Below, piece after piece: positions 33,134-43,714 of a stretch of DNA of 64,000 nucleotides. Positions within the stretch are counted from its first letter, which is position 1, and each line of letters begins with the position of its first letter. The translations under genes were made by a program, and so were the position numbers. This stretch comes from Dactylorhiza incarnata (Eukaryota > Streptophyta > Magnoliopsida > Asparagales > Orchidaceae), in NCBI GenBank assembly GCA_033032865.1, contig JAWHQI010000065.1, positions 3,410,001-3,474,000 on the forward strand, in the 5' to 3' direction. The notes under the pieces are model-generated. The model searched no databases. It had not been told where the DNA came from and worked only from the letters and a program-made list of their open reading frames with translations.

Positions 33134-34855
33134 AATCAATAATTGCCACTTAGTCAAGCTACGCGACGGTAAACAAAACACTCTTGGGAGGCACCCCAAC
33201 GTTATCTTCTTTTTGTTATTGTTTGTTGTTTAATTTAATTTTGCAGGTGTATGTCCGGCAACCCCGTCTACCAACTAGGGAAGCCCTCTTCACCCCTTAG
33301 TCATTTATTTCTATCTTCTTTATTATCATTTTAGTTTTTTTATCTTTATACTTAGTTTTAAACATTGGGGACAATGTTTAATTTTAAGTATGGGGGTATA
33401 GCATAGAATTTTTTTTTGGAATTTTTATTTCTGAAGAAAAAATAAAAATAAAAATAAAAATATCATATATTTAATTTAATAAAAATCAAATTTCTTGGAT
33501 AGGACGCTTTGGGCTTGAATTCCCATCGCAACCTCTAGTACCTTGCGAGCCCTTCACCGGGTTGACCTTGGGAAGTCCAAGAACTAAAAAAAAATTAGGA
33601 AATATTCTTTTTGTTTAGTTTATCAAAACGTCCTAGCTTGCTAAGTCTAGAGTAGACTTATTTTTCATATGGACTAAGAATTTTTTGTGCAAGAATAGTT
33701 TTTTTTAACTTTTGAGTAAAATTGTTGACTCATGTAGTACTCCTAGTCATATGCATGTCTTTGAGTAGTATTGCTGTAAAATTAAATTCTTGGCATAGAT
33801 CTAAAAATATATTTTATTAATTTGCGTAGTAATAATTTATTTCACTTTTAATTCGAATCCGGTCTTATCCAAAAGTAATTTAGCTGAGTGTGTAGAAGAT
33901 TGTTAGAAAGCTATTACTCGAATCGAACATAAGGGTATCCTTTCTCGATGTCTAGAACTTGCCCCAAGCTACTTTCGAAACATGTGCATTTTAGTCAAAT
34001 TAACCTTACGCAAATGATTTAGGCATTTCTTTGGATAGTTTGAGCCTTTGCACTCAACCTCGATTTACTACTATTGTTCATACAATTTGAGTCTTGCACC
34101 TTTGTTTGAACCACCCTCACCATTTCGTCACCAAAAAAAAACCAAACCCAAATGAACACTTGAAATTTTGAGCTAATTTATTGAAAAAATATTTGGGTGT
34201 TGTTTTAAAAAGAAACAAAAATTCATAGTGATATGCGACCTAGGTATGCATATGCATACTTGGAATGATCCCAACTATGAAAGAAAAAATGTGGGTGTTG
34301 ATTTAAGAAAAAAAAGGAGAGAAAATAAATGGTGGAGATTCATGGTAGCTCAAAACTTCTTGTTTAAGTGGTCTGCTCCTTCATGTCTATCATGGTTTAC
34401 CTCACCCTTAAACCCAAGCCTTAAAATTTCATCCTATATATTTAAGTCCTAAAGATCCATAGAGTTGATTTAGTTTAAAGTGCAGTGGAGAAGGTGCAAA
34501 CGGGCAAGCCTATGGCCGTCGACATTGATGGATTTCTTTGGAGGCCACCCCCCGATTGTCAACGTCTAGTAATTTAAATCTCAGCAATCACGCTATTTTC
34601 TCCCTTTACATAACTTTTTGATTGACCGTCGAGTCATTTTAAAAAGTGATAGTAAATAATATAACGCGTTTTGAATTATTTCACAAATTAGTATTTATGT
34701 CAAGAACGTCTTTTTACTAAAAAAATCTACGCATGCCAGCATAATACTTCGCATTTTACTCTCTAGTTTTCGAGATTTTATCTAGCATTATTTTTTCTTA
34801 CCCTTATGAAGAATGATTTGCTCGGGACGAGCAACGAGTAAGTATGGAAGTGTTT
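33134..34855 (+). other. 3' non-coding region of element F
   Basis: Between integrase and the 3' LTR. It contains the mirrored word ACATTGGGGACAATGT (about 33364-33379), AAGTATGGGGGT, the second copy of the structured element (33492-33587), and GCTCGGGACGAGC (34831-34843), itself a hairpin, followed by GTAAGTATGGAAGTGTT just before the LTR (polypurine-tract position). No env-like ORF of coding character was seen. Confidence 0.7.
33492..33587 (+). ncRNA. Structured element of F (3' copy)
   Basis: Closed by TTCTTGGA and TCCAAGAA. Relative to the 5' copy the closing stem has changed on both sides (TCCTGGA to TCTTGGA, TCCAGGA to TCCAAGA), so pairing is kept. The interior matches the 5' copy almost base for base. 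Confidence 0.6.
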
Positions 34856-36413
34856 TGATGACTGATATTTTAGTCATCATTTTAAGGCTAATATCTTATT
34901 AGATATTTAAATAAATTATCGCATTTTTGTTCGTTGTTTTTATAAATTTTCGTAAAAATAATATTTTATATTCTAACTCATATTTTCTCTATTTTGTAAG
35001 ATTTCGGCTGTGTTCGACGAAAATTCAGGAGTTCGACGAACTGCGCCTGGCGACTAGGAGATTTGAGACGCGCTGTCGGGAATTCGACGAACTGCGTTCG
35101 ACGAAAGCGCGGGAGATCGACGAACTGCGCCTGGCGAACTGCGATCGACGAACGGGCGAGAGATCGATGAACTGCGTTCGACGAATATGTGGGAGATCGA
35201 CGAAATGTTGCCTGGCGGACTCCGATCGACGAACGGGCGAGAGATCGACGAACCGCGTTCGATGAATATGTGGGCGATCGACGAACTGTCGCCTGGCGGC
35301 CTCCGATCGACGAATAGGCGAGAGTTCGACGAATGTTCAACAGCGCCTCCTTCCCGCCAAAGCTTCCCGCCGGCAATTAATCCAGAAGGCACCCTCTCCG
35401 ATGTTGCTTCAATCACTCCTGTTACACGCCCCTTGGTCACGGGCGTGACCAAGGGCGTGTAACACCAAAAATTCAACTATTTAAGGGGAGATTTTCCTGA
35501 TGATATGGGACACGAATTTTGGGAGTTCTAGCTTTAGTTTTTGCACTGTTTTCTTATTCTCAAGCTTGTACACTTCTTTCTTCTCAACTTGCACTTTCAT
35601 TTCAAGGTTTGTAATTTTCAATTCCTTAGTTGTAACTTTTTTGCAATTCAATAAAATAATTATTTTTCTCTTATTCTACTCTCTCTCTTTAATCATGCAC
35701 CTCTTTATTTTCGTTAATTCCTCCATCTCTATGAGTAGCTAATTTTCTATTAGTACTCGACCGAGATGATCCAAGGAAAATATAATTCATGACTTAATAT
35801 TTAGTTTCTCTTCCTCTTCTTAGAATGCTTTAGATTTATCCTTGAACTCTTTTTGATTTGAGATTATATTATCGATATATAATTCTCATTCTTGTTTTCA
35901 TAATCTAATAACCGAGAGGTTCTGATTTCGAATCGATCATTTCAAGGATAAAGAGATTTGAATGCACTCCTTGAGAGAGGATGACATAATTCTCCCGGAT
36001 TGGAGTCAAATCCAATAGAGGGGTTCACTACGATAAAACGAGTTTTAGGGGTTTTGATTCTAGAGCGAAAGTTCGATTGATCAACCTAAACTCAGTTGAG
36101 TGTATTCTTGAGAGAGGTACGTTTATAATTCAGGAACCTCCACGGTCAAGTAATTTCTTTAAGAGAATTAGAAGTTTTATTTCTTATATTTATTTTCCAA
36201 GGTGATTCAAGGTTGAGTACTAATCTTTTAATTCATAGTTCTTTTAAATAAGTTATCTCTCTTTCTTGCAAACCAACTCTAAAGTATTGTTGATAGAATA
36301 ATAGAGATTTTCTTGAAGTAAGAGTATTCAACCGCCCCGAGTTTTTACAACCTATACTACATTCGATACGGTACACTTGCCGTCATCGTTTGCGAATATA
36401 GTTTTGCGCATCA
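34856..36413 (+). mobile_element. 3' LTR of element F
   Basis: 1,558 bp, TGATGACTGATATTTTAGTC to GCGCATCA. TCGACGAA array at 35015-35340 (at least 12 exact words), palindrome at 35421-35463, TATA at 35477-35486, and U5 CTTGAGAGAGG words. It differs from the 5' LTR by scattered substitutions and small indels. Followed by the duplicated target TCCGC. Confidence 0.92.
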
Positions 36414-36418
36414 TCCGC

Positions 36419-37011
36419 GACCTCTCTTCTCAAGTCAGAATGATCCTTCCCAGCGGTCTCAAATTTGTGAGATCGTCCAGATCGCCCCTCTTCTCAATCC
36501 GTGATTCTTTCCAGCGATCTCAGATATGCGAGGCCGCTCAGACCGACTCTCTATGATCCAGGGATTCTTCTAAGTGCTCGGCGGTCAAGTTGCAGTCAGA
36601 TCGTCAGACCGCGCGGTCTCGTCTTTTTTTCTCTTTTTTTTTGTTATTAGCACCTCCTTCCCCTGCCCCGGCTCTCCTGTATCCCGGGCAGCCCGTAATT
36701 TTATGGATCTGCCCGTTCGGGCAGCCTTCGCGTCTATAAATAGAGGGGTAGGGGTATCTGAAAAGGAACATTTGGCTTCGAGCCTCCAGCTTACAACCTG
36801 TGTAAGCGGTCTCGAATTCTGTCACTTTTCTACCTCGAATTCTGCTCTGTTTCTAAATTCCTCTGTACTTCCCTTTTGAGATCAATCCAAGTTGATTTTC
36901 TCTTCTAGTTTGCCTTTTTAGCATCTCTCGTCTCAAGTAACCTACACTCCACAGTCTCCCCTCATCCCTCTCTTAGTGTGAGTTTTGAAGGTACATTTTT
37001 TGGTACCAACA
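36419..37011 (+). mobile_element. Remainder of element E 5' LTR
   Basis: It continues the LTR begun at 25954 and ends TTTTGGTACCAACA. TATA box CTATAAATAG at 36734-36743. Words GCGGTCTCA and GATCGCC recur. The same promoter block, TATAAATAGAGGGGTAGGGG, then GCTTACAACCTGTGTAAGC, is in element I's LTR (63341-63834). Reassembled LTR length is about 612 bp. The sequence after 37011 does not match a standard tRNA primer site, so the exact inner edge is provisional. Confidence 0.8.
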
Positions 37012-37068
37012 GAACGAACACGCGACCTTCATATCAGGAGTGTTTAGGTGAATCCAGTAGACAACGAG

Positions 37069-38208
37069 ATGGCAGACTGCAGGATGCGTGCTCGCCGGTC
37101 TTCCAGCAGTCATCCTGATCCCCTCGACTCGAATCCATTAGAAGCTCTTGAGCGTCATTTCGAGCTGCGCGTCAAGCAAGCCCTCCGGGAGGCCGTTCGA
37201 GCTCGGCAAGAAGCCGCCCAAGCTCAGCAGGAGATCACGAGGTCTCAGCAGGAAATCGTGCGATCTCAGCAGGAGACCGCCCGAGATCGCTAGGAGGTCG
37301 TCCATCCTCAACAAGAGTCCGCTAAGCAGATCGAAGACATGAGCCAGGTTCTGGCAGCGATCTCTCAGAGAATCCTTCCCCAGCCAAGCCAGATCGCCAT
37401 CCCTGACCGCTTGGCCAGCGATCACCCTTGTGACCGCGCGAGTCCTCAGCCCGCAGCCCCTTTGCGATCTCAGCAAGGGGAGTTCGCAGCCGTCGTGACT
37501 CTTTCAGAGCAGCAGCTCAGGGTCCTCCAGCCCAGACCCTTAATTTTCAAGAGGATTATGTTTATCCTTCGGCCCCTCCTGCTCCGTTTTCTGCTCCTTC
37601 CAGCATTATTGATTCGAAGGAGCCCTCTCCTTTTTCTGACAAAGTTCATTGGGAGCCCATTCTTCATGGTTTTAGAGAGCCTCGACTCCCTATGTTCTCC
37701 GGGGAGAGCGACTCAGTTTCTCATCTTCAGGATTTTGAGTCCGCCGTCGCACTCAGGACAATCTCAGATGATGTGAGGTGTAAATTGTTGATCACTTCTT
37801 TTGATGGATCTGCTAGGAAATGGTTCAATAAGCTGCCTTCCCAATCCATCCCGAGTTTTGCTGTCCTAAGGCACGAACTCCTTCTGAGGTTTGCAACTGC
37901 CAAGCAGAGAAAGAGTGGTCCTGCGGCCCTCTTCAAGATTAAGCAGGGAGATAACAAGACTTTGGCTCGCTTTATCGACCGCTTCCAAAAAGAAATTCTG
38001 GGAATCAGGGACGTTGATCCCGCTCTCTATATGGCTACACTGATTAATGGTTTACAGGAAGGTCCCCTCAAGTTTGAGGTCACCACAAGAGAGTCCAGCT
38101 CTTATCAAGAGTTGATCAGCATCGCCAATCGCCACATAGAAGGGGAAATCAACAACCCCGCCTATGTCTCTAACTTGACCAGCAAGGGTGTTCAAAAAGG
38201 TTTCGCAG
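37069..38208 (+). pseudogene. Tat/Retand gag of element E, N-terminal part
   Basis: Start ATG 37069 (MADCRMRARR), then LEALERHFELRVKQALREAV and a Gln/Glu-rich coiled coil with a repeated RSQQE unit. A TAG at 37291 and one or more frame breaks near 37535-37690 follow. The gag core is open from 37692: LPMFSGESDSVSHLQDFE, ARKWFNKLPSQSIPSF, LARFIDRFQKEI and SYQELISIANRHIEGE, the standard retrotransposon gag domain. Element G interrupts the codon after GFA at 38208; the frame resumes at 42458. Confidence 0.87.
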
Positions 38209-38523
38209 TGTTGGAATAACCCTATTAATGATTTGGGCTAGGATTACTATGTGTTGACTAGGATCAAAGTTGACCCCCAATGTATAGTCTAAGGGTCATA
38301 GTTTTAGGCTGATTAGATAGCTAGAACTTAGGTTTTCTCTAAGTTTCTGCATTCGTCGAACCCAGTATTGAGTTCGTCGAACGCAGAAACTTAGAGAAAA
38401 CCTAAGTTCTAGCTATCTAATCAGCCTAAAACTATACCCCTTAGACTATACATTGGGGGTCAACTTTGATCCTAATCAACGCATAGTAATCCTAGACCAA
38501 ATCAGTAATAGGGTTGTTCCAAT
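38209..38523. repeat. Inverted pair of LTR starts at the left end of G
   Basis: TGTTGGAATAACCCTATTAA runs to about 38350, then a spacer holding two TTCGTCGAAC words, then the mirror image ending GGTTGTTCC at 38523. Together they form a near-perfect hairpin of about 140-150 bp per arm. An ordinary LTR element would have a full LTR here. Confidence 0.85.
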
Positions 38524-38711
38524 AATCTCCCCCTATTTGGGTTAGGATACTATTTGACAAATTTCAAATAATAAACAACAGAAAAACAGCAGAGCATAAA
38601 TATATCTGACAGAATGTAAAACCATTTCAGCAGATAAAATAAGTAGTGCTCTGAGTTTAACAATATTACAATAAAACAGAAATATCAACAAAACCAAGTA
38701 GTCTGAACCTT

Positions 38712-39482
38712 TTACTTCTTTGCTGAGGGAGGCTTGAAAATGATCTGTATGTTTGGATTTTCTGATTCTTTCTTGCTCATATACAGATCCTGAGCTCCCA
38801 GAATAGTTTGAGATTTGGCTTGAGGAACTGCTTCTGGGTGCTTTTCTAAGTACTCTTCAGCATTGAACACATTTCTGGATTTGTACTTTTCAAATTCTTT
38901 CTTTCTGAAATCTGACATAGTTGAAAAATTGGAGTAATCTTTACCTTCAGCTTTTGCTTTATTTATCTGGGCTACTGCAATGGATTCTCTGAATCTTGCC
39001 ATTTGAGCTATCCTTTCTTCTTCTGGATAGGGAGAAGAAGGGCTATACTCAGAAATATTGTCTTGAACAGGAGAAAGATCTTGAGGGTTTTTGCCTCTGT
39101 GAGATGAGCCATCAGAGACATGATACTTATACTCTGAAGATATTAATCTTGAGGAGCTTGAAGGAGGTCTTGAAGACCTAGAACTCTGAGAACCACTAGA
39201 ACTAGCTGGTCTCTTGGATTGCTGGGAAGAATAACATTGAGAGGAAGAAGAGAACTTTGATGAGCCAGCTGCACCTGCTGCTGGAGGAGGAGGAGGAGGA
39301 TTGAACTTAACTGGCTTATCAGGATAATAACCAGTTTTCCTCATTTTCTTCCTTCTATTTGCTTCATTTCTTGAAATCCTCATCCAAGCAGGAGAGTCAC
39401 TGGTGAGAGTGATATTTGCTTCATTCCTTCTATATGTTGCCTTGATCATCAAGCTTGTTCCTGAAGACCCATTTGGTGCCAA
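38712..39482 (-). CDS. Unknown ORF near the 3' end of copia G, minus copy
   Basis: The open frame gives 256 aa; the part shared with the plus-strand copy begins at about 39385. It is Ser/Pro/Lys-rich: YYPDKPVKFNPPPP, a Ser-rich stretch (SSSGSQSSRSSRPPSSSSR), then a charged helical tail (FRKKEFEKYKSRNVFNAEEY, LEKHPEAVPQ) ending FKPPSAKK. No known domain was recognised. It lies between RT remnants and the polypurine tract, where some copia elements carry an extra 3' gene. It is still open despite the rearrangement. Confidence 0.5.
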   Translation of the reverse strand: MAPNGSSGTSLMIKATYRRNEANITLTSDSPAWMRISRNEANRRKKMRKTGYYPDKPVKFNPPPPPPAAGAAGSSKFSSSSQCYSSQQSKRPASSSGSQSSRSSRPPSSSSRLISSEYKYHVSDGSSHRGKNPQDLSPVQDNISEYSPSSPYPEEERIAQMARFRESIAVAQINKAKAEGKDYSNFSTMSDFRKKEFEKYKSRNVFNAEEYLEKHPEAVPQAKSQTILGAQDLYMSKKESENPNIQIIFKPPSAKK

Positions 39483-39486
39483 TGAC

Positions 39487-40005
39487 TGGATGGCCTTTTA
39501 GTCTTGGAACCAAATCTCATACCTTGTTCCTTTCAAATTGGTTAAGCTCCTCTTGCATTGCAAGAATCCAGTTTGGATCTTGTTCTGCATCTTTTATGGT
39601 TTGAGGTTCAACTTGTGATAGGAAACAAGTGTGCATCTGATTTTGGTGTAGTTGATGCCTTGTTTGAACACCTGCTGAAATATCACCAATCACTTGTGAT
39701 ATTGGATGATCTCTAACTGTGATGTGGTCAACAGTTGGAGTTGGTTCAGCAATGATATCCACTTGGGGAATTTGTTCAGCTGTCACTTGATTAAAACTGG
39801 CAGCAAGATCTGGATGATCTTCTTCTTCACTGTCTTCAAGATTTTGTGTTGATGGAAGTACAGATTCTTCTTTCTGTAGATCTAATCCATTGAGCTCTTC
39901 ACATAGAGCTGGTACATGCATAGTATGTTTGGTAGAGGTGGTGTTCCTCTCCTCAATTAACATGTTAGTCTCATCAAAGGATGAGAATTTCAAGAAATGA
40001 AGCAA
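39487..40005 (-). pseudogene. Copia integrase-end/RT-start fragment in G
   Basis: The minus frame starts in arm sequence, then reads FDETNMLIEE, typical of the copia integrase C-terminus. A long acidic linker follows, then NWILAMQEELNQFERNKV, the conserved start of copia RT; TGA replaces the next Trp and the frame goes on HPVIGTKWVFRNKLDD to the arm boundary near 39386. RT catalytic motifs are absent: the sequence jumps from RT start to the 3' ORF, an internal deletion of several kb. Confidence 0.8.
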
Positions 40006-40652
40006 ATAGAAGGAAGAAAATGAGGAAAACTGGTTATTATCCTGATAAGCCAGTTAAGTTCAATCCTCCTCCTCCTTCTCCAGCAGGTGCAGCTGGCTCA
40101 ACAAAGTTCTCTTCTTCCTCTCAAAGTTATTCTTCCCAGCAATCCAAGAGACCAGCTAGTTCTAGTGGTTCTCAGAGTTCTAGGTCTTCAAGACCTCCTT
40201 CAAGCTCCTCAAGATTAATATCTTCAGAGTATAAGTATCATGCCTCTGATGGCTCATCTTACAGAAGCAAAAACCCTCAAGATCTTTCTCTCGTTCAATA
40301 CAATATTTCTGAGTATAGCCCTTCTTCTCCCAATCCAGAAGAAGAAAGGATAGATCAAATGGCAAGATTCAGAGAATCCATTGCAGTAGCCCAGATAAAT
40401 AAAGCAAAAGCTGAAGGTAACGATTACTCCAATTTTTCAACTATGTCAGATTTCAGAAAGAAAGAATTTGAAAAGTACAAATCCAGAAATGTGTTCAATG
40501 CTGAAGAGTACTTAGAAAAGCACCCAGAAGCAGTAGTTCCTCAAGCCAAATCTCAAACTATTCTGGGAGCTCAGGATCTGTATATGAGCAAGAAAGAATC
40601 AGAAAATCCAAACAGACACATCATTTTCAAGCCTCCCTCAGCAAAGAAGTAA
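39981..40652 (+). CDS. Unknown ORF near the 3' end of copia G, plus copy
   Basis: 223 aa, the inverted counterpart of 39382-38712, with the same layout: NPPPPSPAGAAGS, Ser-rich region, EEERIDQMARFRES, FRKKEFEKYKSRNVFNAEEY and FKPPSAKK. It differs from the other copy by scattered substitutions and single-residue indels. It is followed by AATAGGGGGAGATTG, the polypurine tract, and then the LTR at 40842, so this copy sits in the normal place for a 3' gene. No function can be assigned. Confidence 0.55.
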   Translation: MRISRNEANRRKKMRKTGYYPDKPVKFNPPPPSPAGAAGSTKFSSSSQSYSSQQSKRPASSSGSQSSRSSRPPSSSSRLISSEYKYHASDGSSYRSKNPQDLSLVQYNISEYSPSSPNPEEERIDQMARFRESIAVAQINKAKAEGNDYSNFSTMSDFRKKEFEKYKSRNVFNAEEYLEKHPEAVVPQAKSQTILGAQDLYMSKKESENPNRHIIFKPPSAKK

Positions 40653-40841
40653 AAGGTTAAGACTACTTGGTTTTGTTGATATTTTTGGTTTATTGTAATA
40701 TTGTTAAACTCAGAGCACTACTTATTTTATCTGCTGAAATGGTTTTACATTCTGTCAGATATATTTATGCTCTGCTGTTTTTCTGTTGTTTATTATTTGA
40801 AATTTGTCAAATAGTATCCTAACCCAAATAGGGGGAGATTG

Positions 40842-42391
40842 TTGGAACAACCCTATTACTGATTTGGGCTAGGATTACTATGTGTTGACTAGGATCAAAG
40901 TTGACCCCCAATGTATAGTCTAAGGGTCATAGTTTTAGGATGATTAGATAGCTAGAACTTAGGTTTTCTCTAAGTTTCTGCGTTCAACGAACTCAATACT
41001 AGGTTCGACGAATTGCTCTCTGCGTTCGACGAATGGCTTCCTCTCTGCGTTCGACGAATGGCTTGCTCCAGTCTCTGCGGTCGACGATCTTCAACACTCA
41101 GCGGCTCAGCAGTCTCAGCAGTCGACGAATTCTTCAGTTCGACGAACTCTAACTTGAGATCGATGAACTCCATCCTGAGTTCGACGAATTCTTTATCAGA
41201 TGTTCAGTTCGACAAACTCATCCTTCAGGTCGACGAAATCTTATCTCAGATCGATGAATTTTCTCTCAGTCTATTCAGATCAGTTATTCTATTTCTCTGA
41301 ACTCGGTTCAACTATTAGATTTAGTTATATTCTTCATTTGGAGTTATTCTTCTAGATAAGACAAGTTTTATCCTTCCTTTATTTTATTCTCTTTCCATTT
41401 CCTTCTCTCGAGAAATATAGTCGTTTGGCTTATTGGAAAAGGATATCATTTATTGTTGAAAAGGAAAGGAATTAAGATTTGCTGAATCAGTTGAAGTTCC
41501 AAGGAAAGATTTAATGCAGATTATTCTATTCCTATTCAGAGTTATTTGAAATTCAAATCAGTCGTCTTCTCTCTAAGAAAATATAGCATACCAGAAAGAA
41601 AAGGAAGATAGACACAGAGATAGAAAATATCAGAGCATTTGTGAAGAGAGAAAATTATTCAGAAGGAAAAAAGAAAGTTCATCTTCCTCAAGCAGCATCT
41701 CATTCTCTGAGAACTTCTTCAAGATCAATCTCTCAGTGTTCTGCTGCAAGTTTCAAATCTTCTATAGAGCAACAATAATCTGAGGAACTTCTGTCTCTCA
41801 GATTCATCAGCTTATCAAGGAAGATATTTTCATTCAAGAGAAAGCTCCATCCTCAAGCTGTCAAGAATTTCAATCAGACAGGGGGAGTTTTACACCATCA
41901 ATCCACTAGAGTCTTCTCTCAGATTGTTGACAGAGAAGAACTTCTTAACCTCTTTATTCCATCTTGTACAAGATTCTAACCCCCTTCAAAAGTTAACCTC
42001 TTGGTGACAGGGCACCTGAACAAAAACATGTGGTTTGGTTAGAGCACCTGATCAAAAGCTCACTTGGTGTGTGGACACCTGATCAAAAACCCATTGGTGA
42101 TAGGGCACCTGATCAAAAACCTAGTGGATCCTACCAAGTGTGGTAGAAGATTAGACGTACCCAGATTTATTGGGGAACTACTATAAAATTCCTTGTGTCT
42201 CTGTGCTTATGATTTTCTGTGTTGTTGTGCTGTGCTGATTTGTTTTTATTTAGTTTTTATAAATCACTCTGTTATACATATATATATCATTATTTTAATT
42301 CTGGTATAAAATTAAGGGAAAAAGTTTTAATACTCTATTCACCCCCCCCCCCCCATCTAGAGTAATATTAAGATCTAAACTCTCCTTCAAT
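40842..42391 (+). mobile_element. LTR of copia G (right end)
   Basis: It starts TGTTGGAACAACCC directly after the polypurine tract and ends CTCTCCTTCA. U3 carries TCGACGAA words at 41003-41250, including TGCGTTCGACGAA at 41021-41033 and 41046-41058. Near the end are TTCACCCCCCC (a C run at 42342-42355) and CTAGAGTAATATT. Immediately after it comes TTGGTATCAAAGCAAGG (42393-42409), a copia primer binding site, and G continues to 42452. Confidence 0.75.
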
Positions 42392-42452
42392 TGGTATCAA
42401 AGCAAGGTTGATTATATTAATCACCTTCAACTGATACTCAATTGCACTTTCA

Positions 42453-43275
42453 CGCAGGATTTTATCCGGATCCGCCATCATCAAAGTCGCATCAAGAATT
42501 CCCGCCTCCCGCACCAAGAATCAGAAACTTCCGAAACCATCGCTCCAGTCAGGGAAATCAGCGGTTCCAGCCCAAGGGACCTCTGCTGCCAACCCCTGCT
42601 GCCCGGCTCCGCAAATCACTCCAGTCCATCAAATTTAGTATATTCAGCCGCCCCTTCTGACTGCTCAACCATTCTATAATGACTCCCAGGAATCCTTTAT
42701 AGATCTTGGTATTTCTATGAGTGAAGTGGTTCAGATTCTCCAGAAGCAGTCCTTCTTTAAGAAGCCCGCTCCGCTCAACTCAGATCCAAAGTCAAGGAAT
42801 TCGTCTATTTACTGTGAATATCACAGGGAAAGAGGTCATTTGACCGAGGCTTGTAGAGCCCTTCGCTTGCTAGTGGAGAAACTTCTGAAAGAAGGAAAGC
42901 TCCGAGATCTCTTCCAGAAAAGTGACCCCTCCAAGGCTTCGACCTCCAAGAGCAAAGAGGTGGCGGAAGTCCATTGGGGATGTGAAGAAGTAGATGATGT
43001 TGGCCACCTCGGCAACATCGGTTTTCCTAATGAGTGTGTGGATGCAGATGATGAAGGTGCCTTGGGCAATCTTTTCTGCATCCACGGAGGGGCAGGACCA
43101 GAATCCTCTAGAAAAGCTAGTCTCAAAAGGGTTTTTCAGTCGGAAGTTGTTGTCACTTCCTCAGCTCCAGTCCGAGGAACGGTCACCTTCGAGGAAGAGG
43201 ACCTCCCTCCAACCTCCAATATCCTTTCGATGACGCGGTCGTTATTAAAGCAGTTATCGAGAATTATACTGTAGA
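42453..43275 (+). pseudogene. Tat/Retand gag of element E, C-terminal part
   Basis: Continues gag after element G. Pro-rich linker (FPPPAPRIRN), a frame change near 42660, then 42717-43274. It contains the lineage's zinc motif CEYHRERGHLTEACRALRLL, an acidic linker, and FCIHGGAGPESSRKASLK, closely matched by K at 25373-25953. It runs up to the protease, where another frame change occurs. Confidence 0.82.
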
Positions 43276-43585
43276 AAAGATTTTAATCGATACTGGGAGC
43301 TCGGTGAACATGCTTTTCAAGCCTGCCTTCGAAGCTTTGAAAACAGGGAAGACTCTTCTTTCCACTGAGGGACCTCTCTATGGTTTCTCAGGAGAAAAGA
43401 AGGAAGTGGAGGGATTCGCCACCCTCTCGGTGATTTTAGGAGGCATCGTGAAGCTTGTAAAGTTCATAGTCATTGAAGCTCCTAGTAGCTACAACTCAAT
43501 TTTCGGAAGACCCGTTCTAAATGGGTATCAAGCGGTAGTGTCTACCTACCATCAAGTTGTGAAATTCGCCTTGAATGGAAAGTAG
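43215..43585 (+). pseudogene. Aspartic protease of element E
   Basis: The catalytic segment KILIDTGSSVNMLF is at about 43278-43319 (DTGS triad), followed by FVIEAPSSYNSIFGRP-like residues (FIVIEAPSSYNSIFGRP, 43465-43515) and LNGYQAVVSTYHQVVKF. The stop is at 43583-43585. It is in a different frame from the preceding gag. It would mature the Gag-Pol polyprotein. Confidence 0.82.
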
Positions 43586-43714
43586 CATCAGATCAAGAGT
43601 GATCCAAAGAAAGCCATAAAATGCTATGTCAGAACGGTCAACGTGATCATATCTTCTTCTCCCCAGGTAGCTGAGATGCCTTCAACACCTCAAGTTCCCG
43701 ACTAGGTCAGAGTT

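Larger units (their letters stand above)
25973..36413 (+). mobile_element. Athila-type Ty3/gypsy element F, complete, TSD TCCGC
   Basis: 10.44 kb, with LTRs at 25973-27558 and 34856-36413 and perfect 5-bp duplications TCCGC at 25968-25972 and 36414-36418. The order is PBS, leader, gag, protease, RT, RNase H, integrase and 3' non-coding region, on the plus strand. Motifs (DLGAS protease, FMDD RT, TGGCGCCGTTGCCGGA primer site) are those of the Athila lineage. Several one-base indels and stops break gag-pol, so it cannot now make its own proteins. Confidence 0.95.
38209..42452. mobile_element. Copia-derived palindromic insertion G, TSD CGCAG
   Basis: 4,244 bp, flanked by CGCAG at 38204-38208 and 42453-42457; dropping G and one copy leaves E's gag in frame. 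Order: LTR start, plus (38209-38350); a ~30-bp spacer; the same LTR start inverted (to 38523); a polypurine tract and 3' ORF on minus (39482-38712); integrase-end and RT-start sequence on minus (40005-39487); the 3' ORF again on plus (39981-40652); polypurine tract; a full LTR on plus (40842-42391); then a PBS and ~60 bp of internal leader. Arms of ~1 kb with a ~590-bp centre make a giant hairpin. RT core, RNase H and most of integrase are missing. Confidence 0.85.

Noticed and set aside
37012..37030. Primer binding site of element E
   Set aside because: The bases after the LTR (GAACGAACACGCGACC) do not resemble the 3' end of any tRNA I can recall; left unannotated rather than forced.
38712..39482. 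Gag of copia G
   Set aside because: The ORF abuts the polypurine tract and LTR start, the 3' end of the element, and lacks gag motifs; it is a 3' ORF instead.
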